A stretch of 64,000 nucleotides of DNA from Unio delphinus (GCA_029339505.1 JAQISU010000233.1:6309501-6373500), one strand, 5' to 3'. Counted from the stretch's first letter, positions 36,845-49,154 are shown. Notes: generated by a model from the sequence alone, not told the origin. Numbers and translations are program-made.

Positions 36845-37990
36845 GGAAGAAGAAATTACAAACCCATCCCGGGACTCTAGCTAACATTTTAAAAGTGTAT
36901 GAATGCCTTTACGTATAAAGCGTGTTTCAGAAATTTGAAATCATAGGCTAAGATTTCAGACAATGCTGCTCAAACGCTTCTTAAAGCATGATCCTGCGTG
37001 CAGAAAATGTAGAAAATTTGAAAGTTAGTCGGACGAAAGATCTGGACCCTATCTAGTTGATTTTGTCTGGTTATAAAAACAAATCTACAGATGTGTGCAG
37101 AACATACTTTAAATATTATTAGAGGGATTTTTTTATATCAGAATAAGAGAAAAGCAAAGCAGATTACCCCTTTCTGACAATTGGTTAATAAGGGAAGAGC
37201 ATATGTTTTGTACAGCTTCTGGTGCTGTTGTAGCTTTTTTGTTCCTTGATGGAAATCGTAACAAATGTTAAGATAGATTGAAGCATGAAATACACTTTAA
37301 ACAAAGTGAGTACTCTGTGATAAATGTACTTCGTATCTTGTCCTGATAAAAACAGGGTTGGATTTGAATTTTGAAAATGTTAGAACGTAATCTTCAAAAC
37401 TTAGAGATAATGGGCAAGATGTGCTTTTAGTACCTACAAGACGTGTTTACCAGCTGTCTTGCATTTGTAAGATTTACGTCAGGCCTGTCTGATAACATCA
37501 TGCTATAATAAATACATTTATTTATGATTTGGAATTTAAACAAAACCTAGCTATATCCGTACGACATGGGCATTTCTTATAAACACTAAACCAATTATTT
37601 ATTAATAGGAGAACTTGCAATTTAACTTTACTCACAACTTAAATTATCTTTCCGTATTCAATTTAACCTGCGTTTAACAAAGATAGTAGTAACATTCAAT
37701 GATGAGAAATGCGAACTCAACGATTTCGGTAGGAATAGTAAATAGTGATGAACGTCTTAGATACCAACTAGGCTAACATCTTTCTCTGGCGCATACATAT
37801 ATTTCATAGTCGGTATTAGTAGCCCCTCCTTGAACCAGAAAAGACAATCTTTGTCTAATGGTTCATTTCAAAGTGAATTATATCTTGCATCTGCAAGTTA
37901 AGTTATATTTATTTTTCTTCTTGCTTTCATTTTGTATATCTTTTTTTTTTAAAAAGGGGGGGGGGGGAGCAAGTGAGCTTGGCTTCATCT
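36845..37990. repeat. Diverged 1.5-kb array, unit 4
   Basis: The most diverged unit: gataaagcgtgtttcagaa, a gctaagatttcagac, a gatctggaccctatct stretch, cagatgtgtgcag, gattacccctttctgac and ttgttccttgatggaa keep the order of units 2 and 3. A further partial echo, gatgagaaatgcggactcag, appears at about 38020. Confidence 0.6.
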
Positions 37991-38444
37991 GTAAATATTG
38001 CCGAAAACATTAGCAGACTATGATGAGAAATGCGGACTCAGAATCTGCTGCATTTTAACATTTCTAGATGCGTGAGTTGAAGTCATCATATTCTTTATTA
38101 TTCATTTTAAGTGTTAAAAGTAGTAATAGAGGCTACTGTAGATAAAAATGGGACACTATGGATTTACCGGAATTTAATGTTTTAAATATCAATACTGCTG
38201 ACAAAGTAGTTTGGTATGGCAGGTATGGGAACTTATGATAATGGCTGGGTTTTATGGCGGCTATGAAAATCAACAGTACGCCGCCATTTTGAAATGATGT
38301 TAATCTGTCCATTTCTAGAATTTAGAATTTAAAATGTTTATAGGTTGAGCATTCCAAGGTCTAACCAGAATTAAAATCGGATGATACTTTGGGGCCCTAA
38401 GGGAATTGAAATGTGCTGGTCACTATCAAAATCTAAATCAAATA

Positions 38445-38888
38445 AGGTAAAACCCGTTATAACACGATTCGTTATAATGCTTTTCCCCTTATAACGCTAT
38501 TACGGCTTGGCTACCATTTTTTAAAATTTACGGTGACCTCTTTTTCAGTATGTGAAATACATGTTATCGGAAAATCCGATTGTTCGTATCCCTAGCAGAT
38601 TTGTTATCCCAGCAATGTGCTTAATGTTGCCTTAACTTCACCGTGTACCATTTCCGCTATAATGGCATGAACACAACTCAAAAACAGAAGAATATTGTGA
38701 CATCTGACGAAATCCGATGAACAAAACAAATTACATATGATCAAGTGCATTCTTAAAAGGGATGCCACTGAAATTTCAATGCACATTTTCCATGGAGAAA
38801 TTGTTATTTATTTTTTTAAGACGATCATGCTTATATCGCGGTGTTAGTCTTTGGACGCTGATTATCGCGCTATAACGGGATTTACCTG
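38445..38888. mobile_element. pogo/Tigger-like MITE
   Basis: 444 bp with terminal inverted repeats aggtaaaacccgttataaca (left) and the complement of gctataacgggatttacct (right). A TA flanks both ends (38443-38444, 38889-38890). Repeated ttataac/gttata motifs inside are typical of pogo-type ends. The left terminus seems to lack the initial C. A 60-aa minus frame inside is not credible as transposase. Confidence 0.8.
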
Positions 38889-38889
38889 T

Positions 38890-40060
38890 AATGCCCGTCC
38901 AAAAACCATCCTTAATCCTTATTACTATGATTATATAAGAATTTAATAAGAATATAAATATTTTTGAACAATTATGTGCCAAAGACTTTCCTGAGAACTA
39001 ATGTGAGAGGGACGGACGGTTTTTAAGTAGAAGTTTTAACAGATGGATACAATTACAGATTATTTCCAAGAAGTTGAACTTTAAATGTTTTAATCTGCTA
39101 TTGGTACACCGTACATGGCCCTACTGTTTGATGCATATGCATATCATGATTCGTTCTCCTTTATTCTTAAAATACCATGCATTGTCAATTTGTCAGGTAG
39201 TGCATTTATCAGTAGGACCCTGATTGTCTGGACCTAGAACGACATCATAGGTTTGATTATATGTGGCGCAGGTCAACGAGTCAGGTTGTCTAATTGTTCC
39301 CGTCCTGAATGTCTGGGTTTTGGATCACCTTAAAATGCATACGTTTATATTGGTGAGAAGGTTGTATTTGTTCCTATGTAGTTTTACCATTTGCTTACCC
39401 TGATTCTCATTAATGTTGCATTAAGTCATATATAATCATGTACTACAGTGGTTAGAAATGCCATGATGGTATTGGCTTAGATTCCTCGTCATATATTGGA
39501 TTGTATGTGGGTAGGTCAATGGACAGGTTGTTTCATATACACTTGATGCCGTTTATCGTTGCCTGGGTTTAGGACCACGTTACAATGTCTGATTTGATAA
39601 GGTATATTAATCAGTTTGTATTACGTGTAATGTTATAGTATTCATCATTGGCAAAAGTACATGCAAGAGAGTTGATAAGGCAAGAGAGGTGGAGAAAAAT
39701 TAATTTAGTTGATTTGTATAGATGTATTAATTTCCAACAACCAAGTGGTAGAAATGGTTGGTTTTATCTAGGTGACGGCATATACAGATTATATAATATT
39801 GATATAGGGTTTAGTAATTAAATACTCGTGTTGGTAGACTGTAGGGCCAACCTACTCGTATTTTTATAGTGATAGTCGTCGGTGTGAATAGGACTTTAGC
39901 AACTGTCAGGATTATGACTATAAAACATGATTGAATATTACACTTTCTTCTTTTCCTATATCGCCACTAGCGCAGGTTAAGCGCGCAAAGAGACCATTAA
40001 TGGTAAGACATAAAGTCTGCATAATAAACCAGTCGATGAACGTGTTTCCGGTTCTCCATT
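38890..40060. other. Spacer without a recognised gene
   Basis: A loose internal repetition (gtttgattatatgtggcgcaggtcaacgag-like at 39250 and ggattgtatgtgggtaggtcaatgga-like at 39500, with flanking text also related) suggests an old duplication of about 240 bp. Nothing coding was seen. Confidence 0.4.
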
Positions 40061-40500
40061 TAGGCTTCTGAACATATAACACAGTTAATTTTACTATACG
40101 TTCTCTACATTTATTTCTCAGTACTGACATTGTCCATTGTGTGATAATCACTAGAAATCAAATGTTAATCGGAAATGCCTTTAATGGTGACATCACGGTT
40201 AAGTTCTTGTATAATGTTCCCCAGCATCATTTAGATCGGCTTGACTATAAACAACGCAGCTGCAATGGAACACATATTTCACTTCCGGATCGTCACCAAG
40301 GTCTTATTACTCACTGTGCACTGTTGCCGAAATACACACAGACAACCTCACCATGGTCTCATATCATCAAGATAAACAATTAGCTTTAAATCCCTACAAA
40401 ACAATGCATAAATATAACTCTTTTATCACTTCCAAAATGAAAGAGGAAATAATTCATGGGTACTGAACTCGAATTACTAATTGTGACCCGACCCGATTTC
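40060..40500. repeat. Dispersed 0.45-kb repeat, copy 2
   Basis: Same orientation as 6667-7115. Shares ctctacatttatttctcagta, atttcacttccggatc, caccaaggtct, gaaatacacacag and tactgaact in order. No LINE sequence flanks this copy, so the repeat is a unit of its own. Confidence 0.7.
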
Positions 40501-41490
40501 TTCTGTCCTGACTTATTCCGTTGAGTAATTCAGCAAAGAGTACACAATTCATATCAAGATGGTAAAAGAAAACGAAGAGGACTAGTTCTTGCTATTTCAA
40601 ACGTTTTGGGGGAATAATTATCTAAAAACGGTTAATTGACGCTTATAAATGCATGTAGTTTGTATTGACCAAGAAGGTATCAGTGTCCATTCAGGCAAAA
40701 TGTACAAGAAATCAAGTCTAAATACGTTGTCAGTTAATTTCGTCTGAAGTCCGTTCTCTGTCCTTGTTTTACATCCTTATTTAAAATGATCTTTACTGCT
40801 CAAATAATTTAAACACCATGATAGGGTCCACAATGCAAATCGGCAATTGCTAACTTCTGTCACAGATTTTGATGTTAGAATCGGATCCAAAACTTCGATT
40901 TATGCGTCATAAAGGAAGTAAATTCACTTCACAGGTAAGCTGCCAAATAATTTTGAGATATTGAAATATTTTAAGGTGAAGGCAGAAGACAGAGTAAAAC
41001 GTCAAAACTCTGTCATACCACAATTAAAATAGATCTGGTTATTTTCGAAAAGTTATGCAATGATTAAATGATATAGGACTTTTATGCAATTTTAAATATA
41101 AGGTAAATCAAATTATAAGATACGTATTTATAAGCAAATAATGTATTGATGACTTCCATTTAACATCAAATAAGAATAAAATTTTCAAGAAAAAAATAAC
41201 ACATATTTATATCAATAATACTGTAATACATCTTATGTATATAGTTATTCATCAAATAAATAAACTGTATTAATACAACTTTAGACTCTCGACAGGTCAA
41301 AAGCAATAGTTCATAAACAACGTCACCTACGGATTTTGTATATATGAGAATACATTTTTGTTGTTTCTGTGTAGTTATTAAATTTAGCCTTTAAGACATT
41401 TACAACAGATAAATTAGATATGTTACGAATGATCATTCTATTTAGCCTTTGCGACAAGGTATTATCACTCGTTGAAAAAGGCAGTTTTTC
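40501..41490. other. AT-rich spacer
   Basis: No supported feature. Confidence 0.4.
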
Positions 41491-41494
41491 AAAG

Positions 41495-41705
41495 CCTTAT
41501 GTGTTTCACTTGGCACTCAGCATTAAGTTATTAATATTAGGACTTGTCCGCCAGGTGGCGGGATAATGTGTCTGGGTGGGATATTATGCTACATCTCTGC
41601 GACATGCTGTCCCATTACAAGACAGCACTATAAAACTACCACACTGCAGACATTGTAGCAATATGACACAATTTGTGAAAACTATGTTAAAAATCCAAAC
41701 ACAAA
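41495..41705 (+). mobile_element. SINE family B, body copy
   Basis: Begins with cacttggcactcagcattaa, which precedes the body, then attaggacttgtccgcc, gggataatgtgtctgggtgg, atgctacatctctgcgacatg and ccacactgcagacattgtag. The tRNA-like head is missing. Confidence 0.7.
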
Positions 41706-41754
41706 AAATCTTCAAATAATACGTTATACATTATCATACCTAAATTCGTGATAG

Positions 41755-42125
41755 CGCTCTGAATTTCAATCCCGTAATGACCTTTAGATGGCTTTTTCAA
41801 TCCATCAGTGACCTTTTGGTGGCTTTTTCAATCCAGTAATGACCTTTAGATGGCTTTGTCAATCCAGTAATGACCTTTAGACGGTTTTTGCAATCCAGTA
41901 ATGACCTTTATATGGCTTTTTCAATCCAGTAATGACCTTTAGATGGCTTTTTCTATCCAGTAATGACCTTTAGCTGGCTTTTTCAGTCCACCTATGACCT
42001 TTAGATGTTTTTTTCAATCCACATATGACCATTAGATGGATTTTTCAATCCACATATGACCTTTAGATGGCTTTTTCAATCCACATATGCCCTTTAGATG
42101 GCTTTTCAATCCAGTAATGATATTT
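41755..42125. repeat. 31-bp minisatellite
   Basis: About 11-12 units of tttttcaatccagtaatgac ctttagatggc with single-base variants. Central units at 41815-41975 are nearly identical. Confidence 0.95.
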
Positions 42126-42512
42126 ATGTGGACTATTGTTTTCTGGAGTACCTAGGAATATACAATCTTTCTTGGTGATTGATTCATATCTAAACTGAGG
42201 ACATGAAATGATATGCTCGTGGGTCGATAAATATTTTTCTTGAGGAACTATTTGGGTTCCTGAAGCACTGATTTACTGATATGGAGATATGAGGTTTCAA
42301 ATTTACTCTAATATGCGATTGGAATGTTTTGCGTCTACTGGCAAATATTTAGAACACATTGTACTGAGAAGCATCACACTCGACATTGCAATTTCACATC
42401 AAGTATATTTTATGTTGCAAATATATATTCAGAATATTAAGGTTTGACCATATAAATATTTTAGTCTTGTAATGAACTATGTGATACTACCACTACTATT
42501 ACTACTATAATA

Positions 42513-42584
<72 letters not shown>

Positions 42585-45270
42585 ACACACTCACACAAAC
42601 ACACAGATATGCATATACGACAAAGTTTGTCATAAACTGTTTTTTATATCATCACGATGGCATCGATTATAATTATAATTATATCTGCGATGAAATTAAG
42701 GCGCTGGTAGTTTAATTTGTAATTCTAGGCAAACGGTTTCGAATGATGAAACCAGAAGAAGCCGAACTAACTGTTTTAGAATTCATTTATTGGTTAAAGA
42801 AGTAGAAAATTAACATATGTATTAGTATTATTTGTTGTTTTATTAAACATAGCCTTGAGTGAGCTGTTCATAGAACACTTAGAACTTTAAATATACATTT
42901 AGATATCAAATATGTACTGATGATTATATGATTCGAAAGCCGCTATGTTGTTCGCAGTGCAGTCTTCAATCGCATAAACATCATAACAAAAGGTGAAAAG
43001 AAATGTCATTTAATAAATCTATAAAACGAAAGTGTGTTGAGGTGAACGGAGACTACTTTGAAGGGATGCAATGACGTATTTTTCATTAAAAAAATAATTG
43101 TGTAAACCGCACTCTATAGTTCATTACTTTTTAATACCACTGTTATTGAATATTAGAGCTTATTGTCGAAAAAAATGATAGTTTCTTTGCCACATTGAAG
43201 GTGTGATGATTACTAGTATTCGGTGTCAGGTTCAAAAGTCCTTCAACTTTTTGTGGGCACCCACTTCATAAGGGAACATATTGTTCTCCTGCTATCAATC
43301 TGTACGTAGCTCTACATGTCCATACGTCCGCACACACATATTCGTATTTCATGTTAGCGTGATAGAACAAATATTATTGAAACTAGAGGCATTCAAATAT
43401 CACGATTCATAACTAAAAATATATCATGTGATCAGACTTTCAAAGTGATTTCCGCACAAAATGTTTCCGGTATGAATAAGTAGATATATGCTGTTAGACA
43501 ATATAAAAGTAATGGTCTTAATATTATCTAAATATAGATGATTCTGCTAGATTTATTAAAAGCATTGTTTAGAAACTTTTCTAAATTTTGTATTATTTTT
43601 TATTACAGTTTTTGGTTTGGTGTTTTGTCAGTACGCATGTGTTTTTTCAAATCTTGTATACGATTTCAGATTCATTTGGTCCTTGTGTGAAGGTCTTAAG
43701 TCTATTCAGTCGCTGAAATAACCAACTCAATCCTTTAAGGAAGTATAGGTATTGGTTCCTGTTATTACTGTTTCTGGGCTTCTTATCAAATATTTCAAAG
43801 TACTCAATACTTTTTGTATATTACTTCAGTCTTTCAGCAGCCAGTTTTTGCTACTTAATCAGAATATATCCATAAAATAGACGCGGATGTAAGTTGTGCC
43901 ATTTCATATCAGTCCAATTTACCAATATCTTACCAAACTACTTCTATAACTTTCTTTTGAAGTGTCAAAAAACTGCTTCAAAAGAGTTTTTCGTTCTAGA
44001 AAATAGAAGAAATTCTACGGCTCTGTAGACATCTTTCCGCGCACGTTTATCATGAGCAAAGCGAAAGGCTATAATCCTCTCTGTAAATTATATTAACAAT
44101 ATTCAAGTTTCTCTTTGATGCCTTATCACAAAATAATTTATTACTGACGCATACCAGAAAAAGCTCTTAAATGAATTTTGGTACCTGCTTGGAGCACTGC
44201 ACTATTTATTTTCATCAATTAAGCATGAATTACAAGCAATTCAAAAACTTCCTCCACATAAATTCAGACTCTAAATTAAACCAGATTTGATGTCAAGGAA
44301 GGGTTGAAATTAGTTAAAATATTCCGGCATAAGCAACGCATTGCATTCTGGTATATGTAATTAATGTGTATTATGCGATAAGTATATGTAGATGCCAAAT
44401 TCACTCTAATCTAGGTTATCTACGTTTCTTAATATCTGTTTAAATTTCACTGTACCAACTTTACAAAGTACGGAAGATTTTCCCAAACCCAAATGCTTAT
44501 TTTCTAGCCCAGTAATTCGTGCTGTGTTTTCTTTTCTAATTCAAATTCGTAATATGGGCTAATATCATATTTTATTAAAAATATTGTATTACTATAGCGT
44601 CGTCATTTTCCGATGAAAGATGGTATTTTATGTCTTATTCATACGCTTTGCTCAGTTACATTCAGTGCCTCGAATAATTAATGATTTTAGGTATTGGACT
44701 AATTTAAAAATTTAATTTGAGTGAACGTTCATTCAATATCTTCTATACATGTCATCGTCTATTATTTTGGACGACATTATGTGTCCGATGTTAACTTACC
44801 TTCTAAGCAGTAATACATCATTCGAATAATATAATATTGCCTTGGAAAGAGACATCTATTTAGGTAGTGGTGTTAATATAATATTGCCTTGGAAAGAGAC
44901 ATCTATTTAGGAAGTGGTGTTTTGCATAGCTAGAGAATTTGACAGAAAAACTAATTTCGCCTGATTTCCTCACTAATTATTCTGGTTGCGTAAAAAAAAA
45001 ACACCTTGTATATCTTAGGTATTATTTAAATGGCCTATAATTCCCTTTATATTGTGTCTTCTCACGTTTGATGTGCACCTTTCAAAAAACAACTGCCAGC
45101 TCCGCTGGGTCATTTACACTTCATGGATTTCAGAGGTAAATTGTACGAAAAAGATCCAGTAACCTTTTTCTACATTATGTACTTTTGGTAATTTATTAAT
45201 TGCTCTGGCAGAAGCTGGAATTTCCTGGCAAAATCAATTTTCCCTAATTGCTAAAGACATGTATTCTATA
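42126..45270. other. AT-rich spacer with small repeats
   Basis: Holds a (CT)n microsatellite at 42519-42581 and a 51-bp perfect-looking tandem duplication at 44829-44931 (atattgccttggaaagagac twice). Otherwise only short chance frames. Confidence 0.45.
42519..42581. repeat. (CT)n microsatellite
   Basis: About 62 bp of CT flanked by short CA and ATA runs. Confidence 0.97.
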
Positions 45271-45279
45271 GACTCATTC

Positions 45280-45434
45280 TGGCTGATCTTTGAAGCACAA
45301 GGGAATATTATCCATTTTAATTATCTGTGTGCTTAGATCATGTATTATTTCCACAAGTACATTAGGTAAAAGAGTGTAGCCACAGTACATAAAAGTAACA
45401 TAGAGGAATACCAATATTGTCTCCACTGTGCCTC
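45280..45434 (-). pseudogene. Exon-like duplicate of the 47.0-kb segment, frameshifted
   Basis: On the minus strand a strong acceptor (ttgtttttctttgcag) precedes a segment aligned to the one at 46936-47099. One frame gives AQWRQYWYSSMLLLCTVA beside HKWRKCWFTSAALCTGA of the other copy. After a one-base loss the match continues as IIHDLSTQIIKMDN and PLCFKDQPE beside VHDLSKELTKIA and PLCSKDHPE, then a stop. The frameshift suggests a dead duplicate exon. The family is not recognised. Confidence 0.35.
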
Positions 45435-45726
45435 CTGCAAAGAAAAACAATATATACATGGTTAGTATTATTTTATGATTTAAGATGTAAGTTTGATGCA
45501 TCAAAGCCTTTTTGCTTATCTATCCCACCCCCACAAAGCAGTATTTGTTAGTGTCAGAGTCTTACACAAGCACTATTTTACAAATTGACATTATGCAGGA
45601 ACATGAAAGGTGTCATAATATTTTCCTGAAACGTACCTAATGAAATGTACAGTATTAGAAGGGATGCAACAGATAAGGTTCATGGAGTTAAAAGGTCAAA
45701 GGTTCAAAATATTTGTTTATTGTTTA

Positions 45727-45893
45727 ACAAAAAACATATAGACCTAACAATGTTTCCTACCTTAAATATTTTCAGCATTGTTTGTTTTCCAATTTCCTGG
45801 TCTTTGTTTGTTGTTGTTCTTTGTTTTAGTATTCATATCAGTATAGATGGTGTATAGTTTGAGCTTCTAAAGATTAGGCGCTATACTAAGTCT

Positions 45894-45955
<62 letters not shown>
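45727..45955 (+). mobile_element. LINE family A, 3' UTR fragment
   Basis: Matches 61160-61397 from gacctaacaatgtttcctac through aaagattaggcgctatacta to the ATT tail at 45895-45955. Only the last 230 bp of the LINE inserted. Confidence 0.85.
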
Positions 45956-46261
45956 GAAGAAAACGTGTTTGCTTTGTCATCATGCGTGTCTTAATTTCAT
46001 TACATTATTCATTAATATTATTCATTAATTTTTACTAAATACTTATTTCACTTAATGCATCATTTTTAAATTTAAATTCACTTCACTCCTGTAATTTTAA
46101 GACTTTTAAATTCCCTTTGAGTAAGGTCATTACAGTACTCATGAAACACTGCCTTACGGCATTATTGTGTAAGCATGATCAAAGTTAGCAATAGTTGTTT
46201 ACTTTCATGCATAACATCAATGTCGATGTACCAGTTTGTTGAGAACATCATACATTAATGA

Positions 46262-46462
46262 GGATCAATGCCATCTCACATCTGTCTGCGTGGGATCGAG
46301 TCTCAGACTCGGCCAATGTGGGTATGTGAGAAAGCTTACCAACAGCTTCTCGTGGGTCGCTGGTTCTTTCTGGGAGCTTCCCCGTGTTCCTCTTCCACCA
46401 TTAAAACTGGCCGCTATGTATTGCTGAAAAATGGCGTTAAATCCTACAACAACAACAACAAT
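46262..46462 (+). mobile_element. SINE family A, head-truncated copy
   Basis: Starts within the tRNA-like head at ggatcaatgccatctcac and continues through a B-box-like gggatcgagtctcagac, tatgtgagaaagcttacc, gtgggtcgctggttctttc, caccattaaaactggccgc, ggcgttaaat and an ACA tail. Confidence 0.8.
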
Positions 46463-46935
46463 AAAAACATACATAATGATATAAAAATAAGGAAAAAGAT
46501 GAACAACTTTTCATATTTGCTTTACGATGGCGCTCTACAGTTTTGTAATTTGCATAGGGTTTGAATTTTAAAGAAAAAGAATTGACCCGGGTTGAGTCAC
46601 TAGTTATACTGCTTCTTTATAAAAAAAAAACTTCTATATTGTATTTATTGTTCAGAGAATCTTTAACTCCCTTTATTTGTTGCATGATTAGTGTGTTTGT
46701 TCTGTAGAGTAGACCGATGGTCTTACTCCAGATGTGCACCTATCAAAACGTTGCTAGCTCCATTGGGTCATGTTGACTTCATGGGCTTCATAGGTAAATT
46801 ATAAAAGAAAGAAGCGATAACTTGTTTTAACATGTTATATATTTGGTAATTCATTCATTGCACTTTCAGAACCTGGTATTATTTGGTTCGGTAAACATTA
46901 TTTTACCTATTTTAATTACTGGAAGATGTAGTTAC

Positions 46936-47099
46936 TTGAGACTATTTCAGGATGATCTTTTGAGCACAGGGGAGCAGCAATTTTAGTTAGCTCTTTGCTT
47001 AGATCATGTACGGTTTCCGCAATGGCAATATTCAAAAATATTTCAGCCCCAGTACATAAGGCAGCAGAGGTAAACCAACATTTTCTCCATTTGTGCATG
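46936..47099 (-). CDS. Candidate exon, unknown product (exon-like segment 6)
   Basis: Minus strand. Acceptor acatttgcag precedes 164 nt encoding MHKWRKCWFTSAALCTGAEI then FLNIAIAETVHDLSKELTK and APLCSKDHPEIVSS, with a possible donor (caa|gtaact) at 46935. Its 1-nt start phase fits the 2-nt end of the candidate exon at 50251-50356. It contains a hydrophobic stretch followed by an amphipathic helix. A related copy lies at 45280-45434, with an in-frame codon difference (MDN against A) in the middle, which hints at past selection. Gustatory-receptor-like membrane proteins were considered on the basis of hydrophobicity only; no diagnostic motif supports that. Confidence 0.3.
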
Positions 47100-47286
47100 C
47101 TGCAAATGTAAACAACATCACCGTACACCCGCTGCTCTCTCAGAATTTTATAATATATGTAGTGCGCCTCCTTAAAAAAATAAATGCATATTTTCAAAGT
47201 TGCAATGTTAAATAATTTCCGAGTGCGCATGAATAAGATTTATTATAATTGGTCACAAAACAGCATTGTTTTGACATAATACTACA

Positions 47287-47529
47287 GAGGGCCACCGAGT
47301 GGCCGAGTGGTCCATAGCGACTGCATCTCAGCTCTGTCTGCGTGGGTTCGAATCTCGGATTCGCCCAATGTGGTTATGTGAGAAATCTTGCCTGTAGCTT
47401 CTCTTGTGTCGGTGATTCTTTCCGGGGTTTTCCCGGGTATTTCCTCCACCATTAATACTGGCTGCCATGTATAGCCTATCTTGTGCTGATAAATGGCGTT
47501 AAATCATACTACAACAACGACAACAACAT
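47287..47529 (+). mobile_element. SINE family A, full-length copy
   Basis: The head shows an A-box-like ggccgagtgg (47301-47310) and a B box ggttcgaatctc (47345-47356) with tRNA spacing. The body is as in the other copies, ending ggcgttaaat and an ACA/ACG tail. An imperfect duplication acataata flanks it (47274 and 47526). The two promoter boxes identify the head as tRNA-derived. Confidence 0.88.
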
Positions 47530-48580
47530 AATATTAGAGTACGCAAGACAAAGATATATCTCCATGCGACGTAAAAACAGATGGAGTGGGTTGGAAGAAT
47601 CCGTCATTAAAAAAACAATTTTTTGTTTACTTTGATTAAATATCATTAGGAAAACAAAAACAACGACTCACTCAAAAACAATGCTACAACAGTGAGATGA
47701 CGGAAACTTGTTGCGTAAACAAAACTGATAATCAAATTATGTCTTTAAACTCGCAACCATATCCGGTCAAAACGGGAGAGGTGCAGTACATGCCTATGTT
47801 TAGCGAGGCATTTCATGAAAGGTTCAGCAATGAAAGCGTGTATACTGTATCTGTAATCTATTTTACATTAAGGTGTGCCTACTGCGATACTACTGTAAAT
47901 TCCATTGCTTTCATGTAATGTTTTCCGATGTTGTATCACATCATAATATAGGAATGGGCATACACCAGCTAACTGATGATCGTTGAAGTTATCCGAATTA
48001 ATCATAACGACATAAAATGTTTAACTTAAATACCAGTTTGGCTATTCATGAAATGATCGGTAATACTAGGAGAAAATGTCCTGTATTATAAAGGCCGAGA
48101 CTCGTAGAAAATAGTCTTCATGAAAGAAATGAGGTCATAATTCGCCGGATGTGATATTGGTATGTCTAAAACAGTGCCATTTCCTCGCCAGTCAAGTAAG
48201 TAAATAAACAGACAGTTTCACCTCTTTCATCTTTAAAGCTGTAGTACAAGCGTTACGCGTGGCTTGCTATATCTGTTCATCTGATGAAGAGAGTAGCGAA
48301 TTTTACAAATAAACAGGAATGACAGATATCTTCTCCGTTTCTTAGCACAACTCGAGATAGCTGAAAGTGCTTAAAGACGTCATTAAACAGTAATAGTTGC
48401 ATCTTTGATAAGGGTGTTCATCAGACATTATCCAGGACAAACATGTTAGTTTTTGTAAAATATCATGCTACCACCTTCGTCTTTATATCGTATCTGAATA
48501 GAATGGGCTATATTTAATTAATTATTATTTTATTCATTTAGTTTTACAAAGTCCTGTTTATTTTTGGAAAATCGATTGAT
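47530..48580. other. Spacer or intron, nothing recognised
   Basis: Short chance frames only. If the minus-strand gene model is right this is intronic. Confidence 0.35.
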
Positions 48581-48585
48581 TGTTG

Positions 48586-48959
48586 TTATGTCAGGAATAT
48601 TGAACAGTTCCTCAAACGATTCTTTAAGTATAACAAAATGTGGGGAGTTAATGACTGGCAGTGACCATCTAGGGAGATGATGCAGGATGCATTTCTCACA
48701 TAATAGTAGAAACGCTCATTATTTATCTTATTATTCATGTGCAAGACCCAAAGCAGATTTGCATGCACTTCTTCCAAAGAGAGCAAATTATTGTTTATAC
48801 AGCCAGTACTACCGCCTTTGTTCCCTGAGGAAACATGTTATTAATTTTCTTCAAAGAATTTTCTAGCATCTGCATCCAAGCTGTGTTACTAATCTTGCTT
48901 GGTAACTCGATGGACAAACTGCCTCAATCAATAGCAAACGTTTTATTAAATTTTAGCAT
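48586..48959 (-). pseudogene. Decayed 125-codon reading frame of unknown family
   Basis: Minus strand from ATG 48959-48957: MLKFNKTFAID, a TGA, then GSLSIELPSKISNTAWMQML and ENSLKKINNMFPQ. After loss of one base at a G run near 48828 it continues NKGGSTGCINNNLLSLEEVH, ANLLWVLHMNNKINNERFYY and ends LKNRLRNCSIFLT with TAA at 48588-48586. Total length is one base short of 125 codons, as expected for a single deletion. Composition is strongly protein-like but no domain was recognised. Alternatively the second half is a terminal exon, because tttcctcag before it is a good acceptor. Confidence 0.4.
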
Positions 48960-49154
48960 TTTTTAAGTCGTTTTTACAATGAACTGAAAAGATGTTAAAC
49001 TTTGATGCAATCTATAAATTGCTTTGGTATGCAACTCTCGTCCTTAGCGTTCACTTAATTTGAACTCTTACATAACGCACGATCCTTGCCGACTAAATAA
49101 ATAAATGTATTCATAACAAGAACCAGATCGGTAAATTAATTTAATAGACCATTC

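Noticed and set aside
37958..37970. Run of about 13 G
   Set aside because: A short homopolymer after a T/A run with no neighbouring signal; likely slippage or sequencing-prone.
47287..47356. Possible tRNA gene
   Set aside because: A and B boxes are present, but no acceptor stem or cloverleaf closes and the sequence continues into the shared SINE body, so it is a SINE head.
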